Source: Macrostomum hystrix
Taxonomy: Eukaryota > Platyhelminthes > Macrostomidae
Length of the DNA: 64,000 nt
NCBI GenBank assembly: GCA_950097015.1
Contig: CATNEN010000031.1
Coordinates: 620,001 to 684,000 of the forward strand
Direction of reading: 5' to 3'
The translations under genes were made by a program, and so were the position numbers. Below are positions 22,201-33,500 of the stretch, piece by piece. The notes beneath the pieces were generated by a model, which saw only the letters and a list, made by a program, of their open reading frames with translations, did not search any database and was not told the origin of the DNA. Every line of letters begins with the position of its first letter. Within the stretch, counting starts at the first letter, position 1.

Positions 22201-23025
22201 AGGCAGCAGTTCGCTTCAACTCTGTAGGTCTGCCCGCACAATTAATTAGCGAGCCAAGCACGCGGAGTCACCGGTGAGAGGGCTAATCATATGCAGGGTC
22301 ACTCTTCGCCAGTCAGTGTCAACACAACGCGAGCGGCCGCAATACTGACTTTCTCTATTCCACGGTCCCCAGCTTCGTAACTTTCTTTATTATTAGCCCA
22401 GCACGGCCCAGATGAAAGGAGAGCCGTTGCCGTTGGCGTGAGGGAAAACTTCTCTTCAAAGCTGGTTGCCAATGCTGCCGCAATGCTCAATCTCTATCTA
22501 GTCCAGTATGGGCAGAAGTATCATGAGGCGAAATAAATAGCAAAAATCTTTCATAAACAGAAACGAAACTGGGATTGAAAATACAAAACAGAAAAGCTAA
22601 AACACAGCAGCCAAAACAGAGAAATTTCGGTTCGTGTGGTTTTGAATAGTGTTTATAATTTGCATAATTATTTGATTAGCTCAATTATTTCATTTACCAA
22701 CCTTGAAACTGACTATTTTTAACATAAACTTCACTCAGGTACGACTAAATGGGGTTGGTCTGTGTTAAAAGGTAGACTTTTGAGTGATCGGTTTCATCTG
22801 GGCATGACATTTGCTCGTTTCGACAGAGCACTGAAAACGCGACTTAATTATTTATGGCACGAGTTAAAACTTTGATAAATTAAGCAAAAAAGTAGGTCGG
22901 AATTCTGCAAGATCGGCTCGTGAAAGAGCAGCTCACCCAAATCCGCTGCAAGGGTTTGTCAGCTGAAGCAGCAGCAGTAATAGCGCCAGGTGCAGTGGCG
23001 GCAATGGTGGAAGCTGTGGCATCAT
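19230..23025 (-). CDS. Wnt: Wnt family secreted ligand
   Basis: Six exons on the minus strand: 22937-23025, 22182-22221, 20767-21067, 20346-20638, 19552-19803 and 19230-19436. Phases agree across every junction and sum to 393 aa. Exon 1 encodes a signal peptide (MMPQLPPLPPLHLALLLLLL). The 40-nt exon 2 supplies CCLIPSSWA. Later landmarks are RWNCTQRGD, GLRRSTRETAFVQAITSAGV, KACSLG/NMTACSC, HNNGAGRL, the invariant CRCHGISGSC with the acylated serine, and the C-terminal CHCKFHWCCEVRC. The protein is secreted, lipid-modified by Porcupine, and signals through Frizzled. A run of basic residues (RRERKRRRRKK) precedes HNNGAG and may be a processing or heparan-binding patch. Subfamily is uncertain: features of both Wnt5 and Wnt11 are present. 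Exons 1 and 2 are the weaker part of the model. Confidence 0.9.
19911..20130 (+). mobile_element. tRNA-derived SINE, copy C
   Basis: The head is GTGTCGCAGTGGTAATGCG (box A-like) and AAGTTCGAATC (box B). It is followed by GGGGGCTTGT and CCCCAGGGCACAGTG, blocks shared with copy B (7065-7430). It lies antisense in the Wnt intron between exons 4 and 5. The 3' end is not sharply defined. Confidence 0.6.
21113..21844. repeat. 23-bp minisatellite in Wnt intron 2
   Basis: About 32 copies of GGGCACTGGGTGCTAGTG plus TTGGT (23 bp), with a variable first base (A/G/C) and one copy carrying a 2-bp insertion near 21405. It ends about 45 bp upstream of the exon 3 acceptor on the minus strand. The unit length is not a multiple of three. 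Confidence 0.97.
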
Positions 23026-25395
23026 CGGTGGATGCAGCGGTGAATTCCTCTGACCATGTCGCAGCGCATCAAGGCTGCGGGCTCGCTGTGAGCCCATGCT
23101 GCCCATGGGCAATCGGCACAGCAGCCGCTTCTCTGTGGATGCCGCAGCGGAACGCAGGCAAAGCAGAGTCAAGCGGCAGCTCTGCTTGCGGGGTGAAAAA
23201 CGATGGAGAGGCTGGTGAAATACGGAGCCGGGCGGGATGACGGATGGCGCCTTGCTAAGTGGATCAGAAAGTCGTGGCCGATTTTCGCACCTCCCACCCG
23301 CTTAGACTTACTGAGAGGTGGCAGAGCTCTTGGAATGAAGCAGATCGAGCGGAAATCTATTTCAAAGCGCTTATTCATCCATCTGCGACGCCTTCACTTA
23401 CAATGCCTTCACATTCCTCATCTCCGCCAATCCCCCGCCGCGCGGCCATTGGCTCAACACAGGCTGTCATTCGTCACGCTGAAAAGCGCGAGAATGGCGA
23501 CACTTTGTTTCCCAATCTGTGCCGGCGGCTGAACATGATTGATTAGCGCAGAGCCAAGCTGTGGGAATGCTGAGTGCCGCTGTGCAAGTAAAGGCGGTGG
23601 ATGACACAAGTTCGCTCGTAAAACTGCGCATTTGCGTTGTTGTTGGAATCAGTTATTTAGCGAAAATTCCGGCATGTCACCTGTGCTGTTCACAGGTTGC
23701 AAAAATCTATGAGAAAAATTGTCACGTGTGAGTTTATCGTGATTAGCAGATTCCAAGTACGAGTACCAAGGACAAGTTTGGGAATCTAAAATTTGTCCAA
23801 AATAATTAAATGGTCATGTCTCAAATTCACATCACTTATTGTTTCATTAAAAATATCCTACATTGGTTGATACTTTAGCAGTAGAAAGAGCACGCTATTT
23901 TCACCCTGCATGTGGAAAGACCATTTCCACATGGGATATTTCTAGGATATTTCAAATACTCCATCAGCATTGTTGAGATATTTAGCGATTGTAGTCGAAG
24001 ACCCTTGTGACAAGGACAGCTAACGTTACTCTATATGAACCACTTGGGTGAATCCCTATTGGTTCAATAATCTTAGTCCATTTGTCGTAGAGACCTTTGT
24101 TCTCAGCATCCCAGACACCAGGTTTCCCTTCATCGCCGTCTGGAGTATCAGCGGCGACTGTAGGGACCTTCAAAAAAGGTCACGTCTTTGAGATGCCGAT
24201 CGGGTGCAGTTTTTTGAAGGGACAGATGGTCGCCGCCGATGCTCCAGACCGGTGGTTCGCGATTGCGTCTACCCAGTGGCGCTTGTGCAATCGCGAGCTG
24301 CACTGCGGACCCGCGATGCTGGCTGTGTTATCCCAGTCCCTGAAGAAAACATTTGACCAGAAGTTCGATCAGGTGATCGGCCGCTCAAGTGAGCTCAGCA
24401 AACGAGTGGACTGCAATCTTAGGCAGTGAACTTTTCTTCCTTCAGTTCGCTGTATTGTCCCTACGGTGCCTTGTCTCGCTAAACATTTCACCTCGCGTAC
24501 AATTAATTAGCAGGTGCAGTCGAGCATACCCGGCTAATCGCAAGCCCAGACGCTCTCAAAACTTCAGGCGTGACTGACCTGGCGCGGAATGCTATCCGTG
24601 GCGGTTAATGTTGCTGGGCTGGGTGGGCATCCCACACAGGGCGCATTCGTAGGCTAAAATTCGAAAACCCAGTTGCTGTGGGAATTCGCTGTCGGAATTA
24701 TGCTGCAAAATTCCAAGCTTTCCGAAAATACTTTCATGGTAGTGTCCGGTTGCAAAAGTCATCGCTCAGCCAGATTCCCCAGATCGCATCGGAAGTGGAA
24801 TAGAAAACTTGTACCATAAGCAGATAGAATTTCATTAGCCAGCGAAGTAACAAATCTTGCAAAAGCCCGGTAAATTTAAGCTTTACATCAGGCCGAATCT
24901 CCCAGTCTTTCACTAAGCCCTGCGGCTGAAGCTCCCGACGTCTTCTGGCAGACAGTTGAAGAAACAGCGACTAAAACTGGCTACTCCACCACCAGGTGAC
25001 TTTTGATTGACAAATCATCTTCTGCCTCGGGCAGGTCTGATCGAACAGAAATACACTGCAGCTAATGTGCAGTTTCACCTCGAGCCATGCGCAAAGGCTT
25101 CCTCCAAGACAGCGGAACACCACAGATACCGATTGCTGCTGCTGGACTAGCATTCAATCAGGTGAGCGCACATGATAAAATAGTAAATAGAAGTAAAACG
25201 GGCAGGTGGTGTACGGCTTGCATTTTTAGTTCAGCCATTTGTATCCGCCATCATCCTGCATCACTACAGTCTACGCTAGCCATCAAATGGTTAGAAGGCT
25301 TTGTTAAGGGCGGTACGCTTTCTAAATAACAAAGGTGCGATGTTTTCCAATTCTAAGAATTCAGCAGCTCACATCCACTCCACTCCCGGCATTTA
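23026..25395. other. Wnt upstream region, no gene recognised
   Basis: It should contain the Wnt promoter. Open frames at 23203-23546 and 24097-24429 show no family similarity. A notable palindrome lies at 24138-24249. An A/T-rich tract and no transposon termini were seen otherwise. Confidence 0.4.
24138..24249. repeat. 41-bp-arm inverted repeat
   Basis: The arm at 24138-24177 (GTCTGGAGTATCAGCGGCGA...CTTCAAAAAA) pairs with 24210-24249 (TTTTTTGAAGGGACAG...CTCCAGAC). There are a few mismatches, and a loop of about 32 nt. It could form a strong hairpin in DNA or RNA. Function unknown. Confidence 0.65.
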
Positions 25396-26192
25396 GCTGC
25401 TGCTCTTGGCTCACAGCTACTCCACTACTGTCATTTTGCTGCTGCTCTTGGCTCACAGCTACTCCACTACTGTCATTTTGCTGCTGCTCTTGGCTGACAG
25501 CTACTCCACTACTGTCATTTTGCTGCTGCTCTTGGCTCACAGCTACTCCACTACTGTCATTTTGCTGCTGCTCTTGGCTCACAGCTACTCCACTACTGTC
25601 ATTTTGCTGCTGCTCTTGGCTCACAGCTACTCCACTACCGTCATTTTGCTGCTGCTCTTGGCTCACAGCCACTCCACTACTGTCATTTTGCTGCTGCTCT
25701 TGGCTCACAGCTACTCCACTACTGTCATTTTGCTGCTGCTCTTGGCTCACAGCTACTCCACTACTGTCATTTTGCTGCTGCTCTTGGCTCACAGCCACTC
25801 CACTACCGTCATTTTGCTGCTGCTCTTGGCTCACAGCCACTCCACTACTGTCATTTTGCTGCTGCTCTTGGCTCACAGCTACTCCACTACTGTCATTTTG
25901 CTGCTGCTCTTGGCTCACAGCTACTCCACTACTGTCATTTTGCTGCTGCTCTTGGCTCACAGCCACTCCACTACTGTCATTTTGCTGCTGCTCTTGGCTC
26001 ACAGCTACTCCACTACTGTCATTTTGCTGCTGCTCTTGGCTCACAGCCACTCCACTACTGTCATTTTGCTGCTGCTCTTGGCTCACAGCTACTCCACTAC
26101 TGTCATTTTGCTGCTGCTCTTGGCTCACAGCTACTCCACTACTGTCATTTTGCTGCTGCTCTTGGCTCACAGCTACTCCACTATCTTCATTT
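25396..26192. repeat. 42-bp minisatellite, about 19 copies
   Basis: Contiguous 42-bp units containing CTGCTGCTCTTGGCTCACAG and CTACTCCACTACTGTCATTT. Variation is almost confined to T/C at two sites (GCTACT/GCCACT, CTGTC/CCGTC). The 14-codon unit has no stop in several frames, opening frames of 286, 277 and 269 codons on both strands. No splice or start context was found to make any of them a gene. Confidence 0.97.
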
Positions 26193-27556
26193 TAAGCTGC
26201 TCTCAGTTAGCTTTCAATTCTTACCTAACTAACTGCTAATAAAAATCGCAGTGTTTTTAACCTAAGTGAAACCCTTTAACTCAGATAAAAATAAGGCCAA
26301 AGATAAGAAATTAAGACAGACTAAGCAGTAGTCGTGAGCTATTTAAAGTAGATCAGTATAGAAGGCATGCATTTGAATCGCAGTCGAATCATTCATTATG
26401 CACAGCAGGCAGATATATATTTTGTGCAAAGAGCCAGGCGAGTCGGCAAAAATATTCAGCTAGTTAATATCCGCACAGAAAAGGGAGTAAAAGTGGATAA
26501 ACAATAAAATAACAATAAAACCTCATGTCAAAATACGCAGTTTAAAAAAGACGAGAACTAGCTGGAAGGGGCGGGCTAGACGGTAAGCCAAGCTGAAAGG
26601 ACAGGGAAAGGATTCGAGGGGATGCGCATAGATAAATCAGCCATTATATGCAGTGCAAAATCTGCAGGGCATGCCCGATTAGCTGCAAATGGCAGCCACA
26701 GTTCTGGGGGCTAAGTTCTGAAAATGTACTGCTTTTTGTGCAAAGGGAACATAAGACGAAACAAAATAGAGAAACAAACGATAATTAGAAATAAAATTAG
26801 GACTAGTAGATAATATTGAATTTAATATGAAGCTGGACGCGGTGGACAACGCGACAGGCCGACACCACTTGAGCAGCTGTGGAGTCAGCAGAGGCGGGGC
26901 GCGTGCCAGGATAAAGAATGTAAAATTATCACATTAAAAAACTACATATTGCACTTCCTCTCTCATTTAAATGTCATGCAGTGATTTGAAATGAAAAAAT
27001 AATGCAGCCCTGTTGAGTACAATAAGGGCAACACAACGAGAACAGAAACACAAATAGTAGGAGGGGAGGAAGAGACAAAAATCGCAATCTCACCCTAAGT
27101 GTCAGTCTCACTTAACTTTAGTCGTGTCAAAAAAATAAAAACAAGAATAATTGTACATGTAAATATGCAAGTATATATAAAACAAGAAAATACTGGAGAG
27201 CTGGCTGACATCAGAAATCTATCCTTCTTGCGCAGATCCTTTTTCTGAAAATTTACTGCTTCTTCGTGCAAGGGGAACATACTCGTAAAAGCAAACTATA
27301 GAGAAGCGGAGAAAGGAGTTTAGGAGCTTGCAATTTGGAAATCGGCACGCATTTTCAGTCAGCTTTCAAATATGGATTCCATAATGTGTGTAAATCAAAG
27401 ACATCTTAGTCTCTACATTTGCAATAGGATGGGTATATGAAAACATGTAAACAGGCAGCGTTTTAGTTTACCAAATCTAAACTTTTTGCTAGTGTGAAAA
27501 GAATCAGTCGAAACCCACAACAATGTTAACTGGCGTACACAGGTATATATTTCAGA
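26193..27556. other. interval left of the srGAP stop codon
   Basis: AT-rich, presumably including the srGAP 3' UTR at its right end. No exon, transposon terminus or clear polyadenylation signal for the minus strand was identified. Confidence 0.4.
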
Positions 27557-30500
27557 CTACTTGAAAACCTTCGGCTTAGGCGCCACTTTAGGCGGCGGTT
27601 TCGCAGGAGTGCCGCTGACTGACAAGGATGAGGAGCTTGGCACCTCACTGCCTGCCCCCGGCGTCAACGTTGAAGCATGAGCAGCTGCCACTGCTGGTGG
27701 AGGCATCGCAGCGACATTTAAAGCTATCGGAGATGCCATTAGCGCTGTTGCCACAGAACAGGTCTGGGTAGGCGGTGGAGGCGTCGGCGCAGAGGTCTCC
27801 GGCCAGCAGCGCCGCACACGCAGTGTGTCAGCGTGGCCTTCCAGAGCGAACCTATCAGCGGCTGTCTCCGGCAGATCTGAGACCAGATCCGGCGCACGCT
27901 TAGCCGCTGGCAGATGCACCTTGGCGGTGATCAGTGCCTGTGGATCAGCGTAGGGCGAGTCCGTATCGTAGGTGAGCATCTCAAGTCCGGCTATCACCTC
28001 CTGCAATGCCTGGTCGATGCTCTGCATGTCAGCATCGACCGATGCTTGTGCCGCCGCAGATACCGCGGGGACCGTTGAAGATGGTGACGAGGGTGACTTT
28101 GAGAGCTTTGTGCCTGCCGTCGTAGCTGCTGCCAACGCCGGAGTCACCGTTGTCATCGTCACTGTCGCCGGCTGAGAAGGCGGAGCTGAATGCGGCATCC
28201 TTGACGCAGTAAGAGAGGACGCTAGAGCCGAAGATGATATAGGAGCTGAAGAGGATGATATTTTCGGAACATGAGCCGGCTGTTGGTGGTGACGCTGTGC
28301 TTCAGCACCAGCTGTGTTAAAGGCAGAGGATGCGGATGGCGTAGAGCTGGCTGGTGCAAGCGGTGCCACCTGCGGCATAGCTTGCAGAGCGATCGGGGCT
28401 ATATTTTGTGGTGCAGGGGGCTGAATAGTTTGTGGCACAGATGGTGATGCAGTCTGAAGCACATCCTTGGCTAGCTGGTCGCATAAGGCTGTCGCCGCCT
28501 GGGTGCTTTCAAGACATGTTGTTACAGCCACTTCCGTTACTGATGAAGTTTTAAAAGTCGGCGAAGATGTAGTTACTGGCGATGCTTGCTGCTGCGGCTG
28601 CTTCTGATTATGTTGTCGGTTTTGCTGCTGCTGAGTACAAGCGGTTGAAGCGTCGGATTCTGCTGCAGACTGCCGCAGCCTGGCCACATAGGCGTCAGGA
28701 ATGAGGCCCTCTTTGCCAGTGGCGTTAACCCCACGCAGCCATTCAGCCGTCAGCCGACTGACTACAGTGAGAACATCGCCCTTGCCGAAGCTGAGTTCGC
28801 GCGGCGTGCGTGCCTCAAAAGCGTACTTGGCTGTCACCATGTAGCCGCTCTCCGGCTCTGTAAAATTTGATGATGACAAAAAAATAACTAGTTTCATGCC
28901 ACAGCAGCCTGACGGCATCACGATTGAGCCTGCATCCGTTACATGGAGCATATAAGCCTGACATTTTGGACAGGCTACATTTTCTCCTGCCACTGTAGCC
29001 TGGCAATACTCATTACTCAGCCTCTAACTAGTATTGTTTTATTACTGACCCACTCTAATTTGTGCATCCACCCACAAATCTTTTTTCTGTAAATACTTAG
29101 CGATACACCTTCATCATCGCCCTGGTTTAACAAGTCCGTTAACATAATACATAAGCTTTCTACCCACCACTAGCTGCTCAGTCAAGCTATCAAGGGCGGA
29201 TAGCTCAGTCAGTAAGGTGTCGGACTCTGGATCAGATGGTCCTGGGTTCGACTCCCGACCTAGTCTAGAACTATTCGTGCAGCCTTTGGCAAGCTGCTTT
29301 GCCCTGATGTGCACACAGTCTACTCAGCTGCAAATGAGTACCGACATTTCGTCGGGTAATAATAATTCCGGCTGGCGTGGAATAAAGCAGTTCTGTGCGG
29401 CAATTCTGTGGGGTTTGGATGCTGCCGATATGTTTGGAAAAATAAATTCCATTGCTGACACGCGGCTGTCAACCGATGTCCGAGAGAGCCGGGGAGTACA
29501 ATAGGTGTGCAGTCCCCACCTGCTAGTGTGCCTGACACACAACACCTGCACTGGCTCTTGGGTCTAGTGTCAATTATTATTATTACTAGCTGCTCACCAA
29601 TCTCTGAGCAGACCGATTGCTCCTCTTCGTCTTCCACATCGAAGTCGTCCTCCAGCCTCTTTCGGTAGATTGGCCCAGGAACATCTTTGCGTACAAAGAT
29701 CTCAGACTCGTGCTCTATGACAATCTTCATGAGGTGAGTGATGGAGCCCTGGTAAATCACTGGGTCCCGGTTCGTAGGCACAGGTAGAAGTGAGGGTGCC
29801 AAGCAAATTGATAGGTTGTAAGAGTCCATCAGGTTCTCGTCGGCAAATTGGGACAGATGGTTCAAGAAGGCGAAGATAAATCTGTAAACGCAATGATATC
29901 CTTAAATATAAAATTTTTTTCTTTCAAAACAGGCCGTTATGCATATCTACTAAACAGCTTTTAAATTATTTTGTGAATTAGTACAGTTCGCACATGTTGA
30001 AAAGTTTCTCAATGTGAATCTGTCAGTATCTGCAAGAGACCTGCACAGCTAAAAAATGCCGACGGCGCTACTTGTCAGTAGTATTATCACTGTCGCCGCG
30101 GAAGAATCGGATTAGATTAGATTAAATTAGTATAGACGCAGCTCACCTGAGCACCCGATAGCAATTTGTTGTGAGTTGAAGGAAGAGCTGCCGTAGGCGC
30201 ACAATTGCCTCAGTGATGCTCTCTTTCTTCACACAGTCCATCAGATCGTCAAACAGCCTAGCCGGGAAAATGGGCTCCTCAAGGTCGCGCAGGTAGCACT
30301 TTAAAACTCCCGCGGCGGCGTTCACATCGCGACCATCAACGGCATTAGCAAAAGGATCCTCACCGCGTTCGAAGGCCTCTTTAAGCCTGTTAACTTCTGA
30401 TTGTGAGCCCGGCACCCTATAGTGGTTAAAGAATGTGATACCAGCTGTTTTGGCTTGTTTGCTATGCCTAATTGATCATAAAATAAAAAGCTCACCTAAA

Positions 30501-33500
30501 AACGCCTTGATGGAAAAGACCGAACTGGTTAATAAGCCGAACGCAGGACAGCACAACAACCGGCATTTCAGTTTGATCGTCGAGTGAGCCGCCGAATAAA
30601 CGAGGCCGGCCGCCACCAATCAACTGGGCGTTGACTCTGATAATCGACTTGCGGCGGGGCTTCGTAGGCAGCGGAGGGGGCGCCGAGCCGCGCTCCTGGC
30701 CGAGGGCGCGCGAGATGGCGCCAGCCTTGGCGTGAAGTCGAGTCAGATGGCCGTTCTTGCGCAAATATTCATCAAATTTTGCTAAGTAGAATTCGCCATT
30801 TTCCCAGGCTCGCTTCTTATCATTCTCCTGTACATGTGGCTGCTGTCCGGAATCCGCTGTCCCAACAGAAGAGGCCGAAGACAGCGAGGAGCCGCGATCG
30901 TTGCCGGACTCTACATCACCGCCTGACACAAAAGTTCAGAGCGCAGGGGGCAGAGTTTGCTAGGATGGGAGGCTAAGGCAGCCGGTCTAGGCTGTGGGTG
31001 GGCCTATCGATCGATACGTAGCGGCGAATTTGGTAAAGAAGGGGCTGTGGCTGGAGGCTACCATTCTCGAATCGAATTTCCGTCCGCTGTGATGGACTCT
31101 AGTTTTTTAATATCGCTTGAATAATACTAGATGCTCTTGTAGTATAGGTGCCTGACCTGAGAGTTTTTGTTACTTGTCTAGGTCTCACTGTGAAACTATT
31201 ATTGATATGAAGAAATAACAGCGAGGGCTGTGCGGCATACAAAAACATTTATAGTCGGGTAGATTAACGCGTAAACTATTGAAAAACACTAAGAACAATG
31301 AAACGAAGATTTGCCTTTCCTGCCCGCCAAACACAGCTCACCGACTGCTCACATATAGGATCGAGATGGATCAGACGAAAATGCCTCGATTTTTTAAAGA
31401 GTTAAACAATAAACTACAACAGCAGGGCTAAGGGGCAAGCAATCAGAACACTAAAGGCTGAGAGAAAACAGTTCAATAATTATAAACTGAGAAGTGGCAG
31501 CAACTGAAGTAAACTAAGATTGCCGTGACTCACCGGCCTCCTTTCCGGCCCGGGTGAACAAGTCGCTAACATAAAAGTCGGGCACATTGATCTGAGCCAG
31601 CCACGACTGCTCGGCAGCTTCCAGTGTCTTCCAAAGCTCGTCAGACTCCAGGCTCGTGTCCTTAATACGGCTGCGAAGATTGCCGTAGCGCTCCTCAAGC
31701 TCTTTGAGCACATCCGTCTGGCTGGCGCACACCTGGCTAACTGGGTCACCTTTGTGAGCCTCAAACTGAAAAGATTTGGGCTCGGTGAACACGGACTTGG
31801 AGGACTGGAGGAAATGCAGTTTGTCCTGCCTGAAATTAGATTCAATTAAAAAGCAGTCACAATGCTAACCACAGAAGCTGCTAATATTTCGGAAAAATAA
31901 AACAGGCTGCACCTACTTAGCGTCAAGCTGATTCATAGTGTTCATGAAGTATCTGACAAAAGCTTCCTGCCGCTGCTTGAGAGTCTCCTCGGTGTTCAAA
32001 TGCATCATGGCAGCCCTGGCAAGTGCATTGTGAAAGCCACAGGCTAGGCAGTCCAAAATGTCTGGAACATCGTCGGCAAAGTACTTGCGCAAACAGGCGT
32101 TGGCGCTCTCCAGCTGCAGCAGATACTCGTTGCGCTCGCGCAGCGTTTTCTGGTGCGTTAGTTCGTGCTTGTCCCGCCGCTTTTCTATGTTCTTGTCCAC
32201 CTGCGCGTCGAGAATGGGGCAATTTAACATTACTGAATAACCAGTAGCTTGTAGCTTATTCGATAAAAAAAGTGATCTGTATTGACTGCCTTCAGTAAAT
32301 TTAGTGATCAGAGGCTTTAGGGTAAATAAAAAACCTGGAGAAAAAGAGAAAATCATACAACCTTTGATAATGCGGTCCACTAAAAACAGGCATCTTCACG
32401 GTCTTCGAAGGCCCATGAAGCTGGGAGTGGTACAGTAAGTTCTAAATAAATGACCAGGGAACAAAAGAATGGGCTATAAAAGGTACTGTGGAAATTCGCA
32501 AAAAAGCTGTGAAATAATTTGCAACATGCATATAAAGCGGAAACCAGTTCGTCATGCTTGATTGGAAACATCCTGACACAGCAATCTGCATGCCTTAGCG
32601 CAGCATACAATGGCTTATTTAAAGTTAGGAATAAATATGCAGACATGTTGCAATGTGCGCGAAAGAATTCAGCAATTTTGAATAGTAAGCGAGAATAGAG
32701 TTTTATGAAGAGGGACTAAGCATAGAAATAAAATGTTCCATACAGTGCCCTACTAGAATGCGCCCTGGCACCTATAATAAGCCATTCTCGAACTTAATAT
32801 ATAACTTTAAACTTAAAACCTGATAAAGGATGTGATTACAGGCTCGCGCTTGGAACAGTGGGTTCGGCTTGCAGAAAATAGAATCCTATAAAGCGATAAG
32901 TTAACTGTTAAAACTAGCTCGCCATACTGATATTAACAGTACTCTTGCAATAAACTTAGCAGCAGCAGTGGGAATCATAGTGTAAGCGACTAAGACTGAA
33001 AGGCAAATCAATGCTAATCAACGCATAACAAGACAACTAGAGCCAAATAGAGTCAAGCCACATGTGGACTAAATGCAGGCGCATCAGTAGCCAATCTATC
33101 TGTCTCTATCTGCAGAAGGGGGGCAAATTGGCAGGAGCCAACTGCAGAAGAACTGACTAGAGACGCTAGCTGAACAAACACCTCTTTGTGGGATGGATCC
33201 AGGCGCAGGCAGGAAGGTGAAAACCTAGGCAAAAACAAGTGCATACACAGCTTGATACACACGGCAGTATGAAGGCTAGGACTGGAAGTGAGAGCCAAAA
33301 AGACCTCAGGCTCAATGTGCAGACGCAACCAGACCCAGGATTGCCATGTTGTTTGGGCCTCATAGCTACGCTCCTTCACTTTTTCTTAACGTTGCCTTAT
33401 TCTAAAGAAGGCAGTCGCAAAACTCGGCGCTCGCAACTGCGTCAGGGGCAACCTGACCGGAAGTCCGCTGTGCTACAGACCAGATTTTTATGCATTGCTA

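Noticed and set aside
22087-22229. 46-codon plus-strand frame opposite the Wnt microexon
   Set aside because: No similarity; the minus-strand reading fits the Wnt model in phase and motif.
29190-29262. Functional tRNA gene (anticodon CTG reading)
   Set aside because: A and B boxes are present, but the acceptor stem does not pair and one anticodon-stem pair is broken. It continues into a SINE body with a target duplication.
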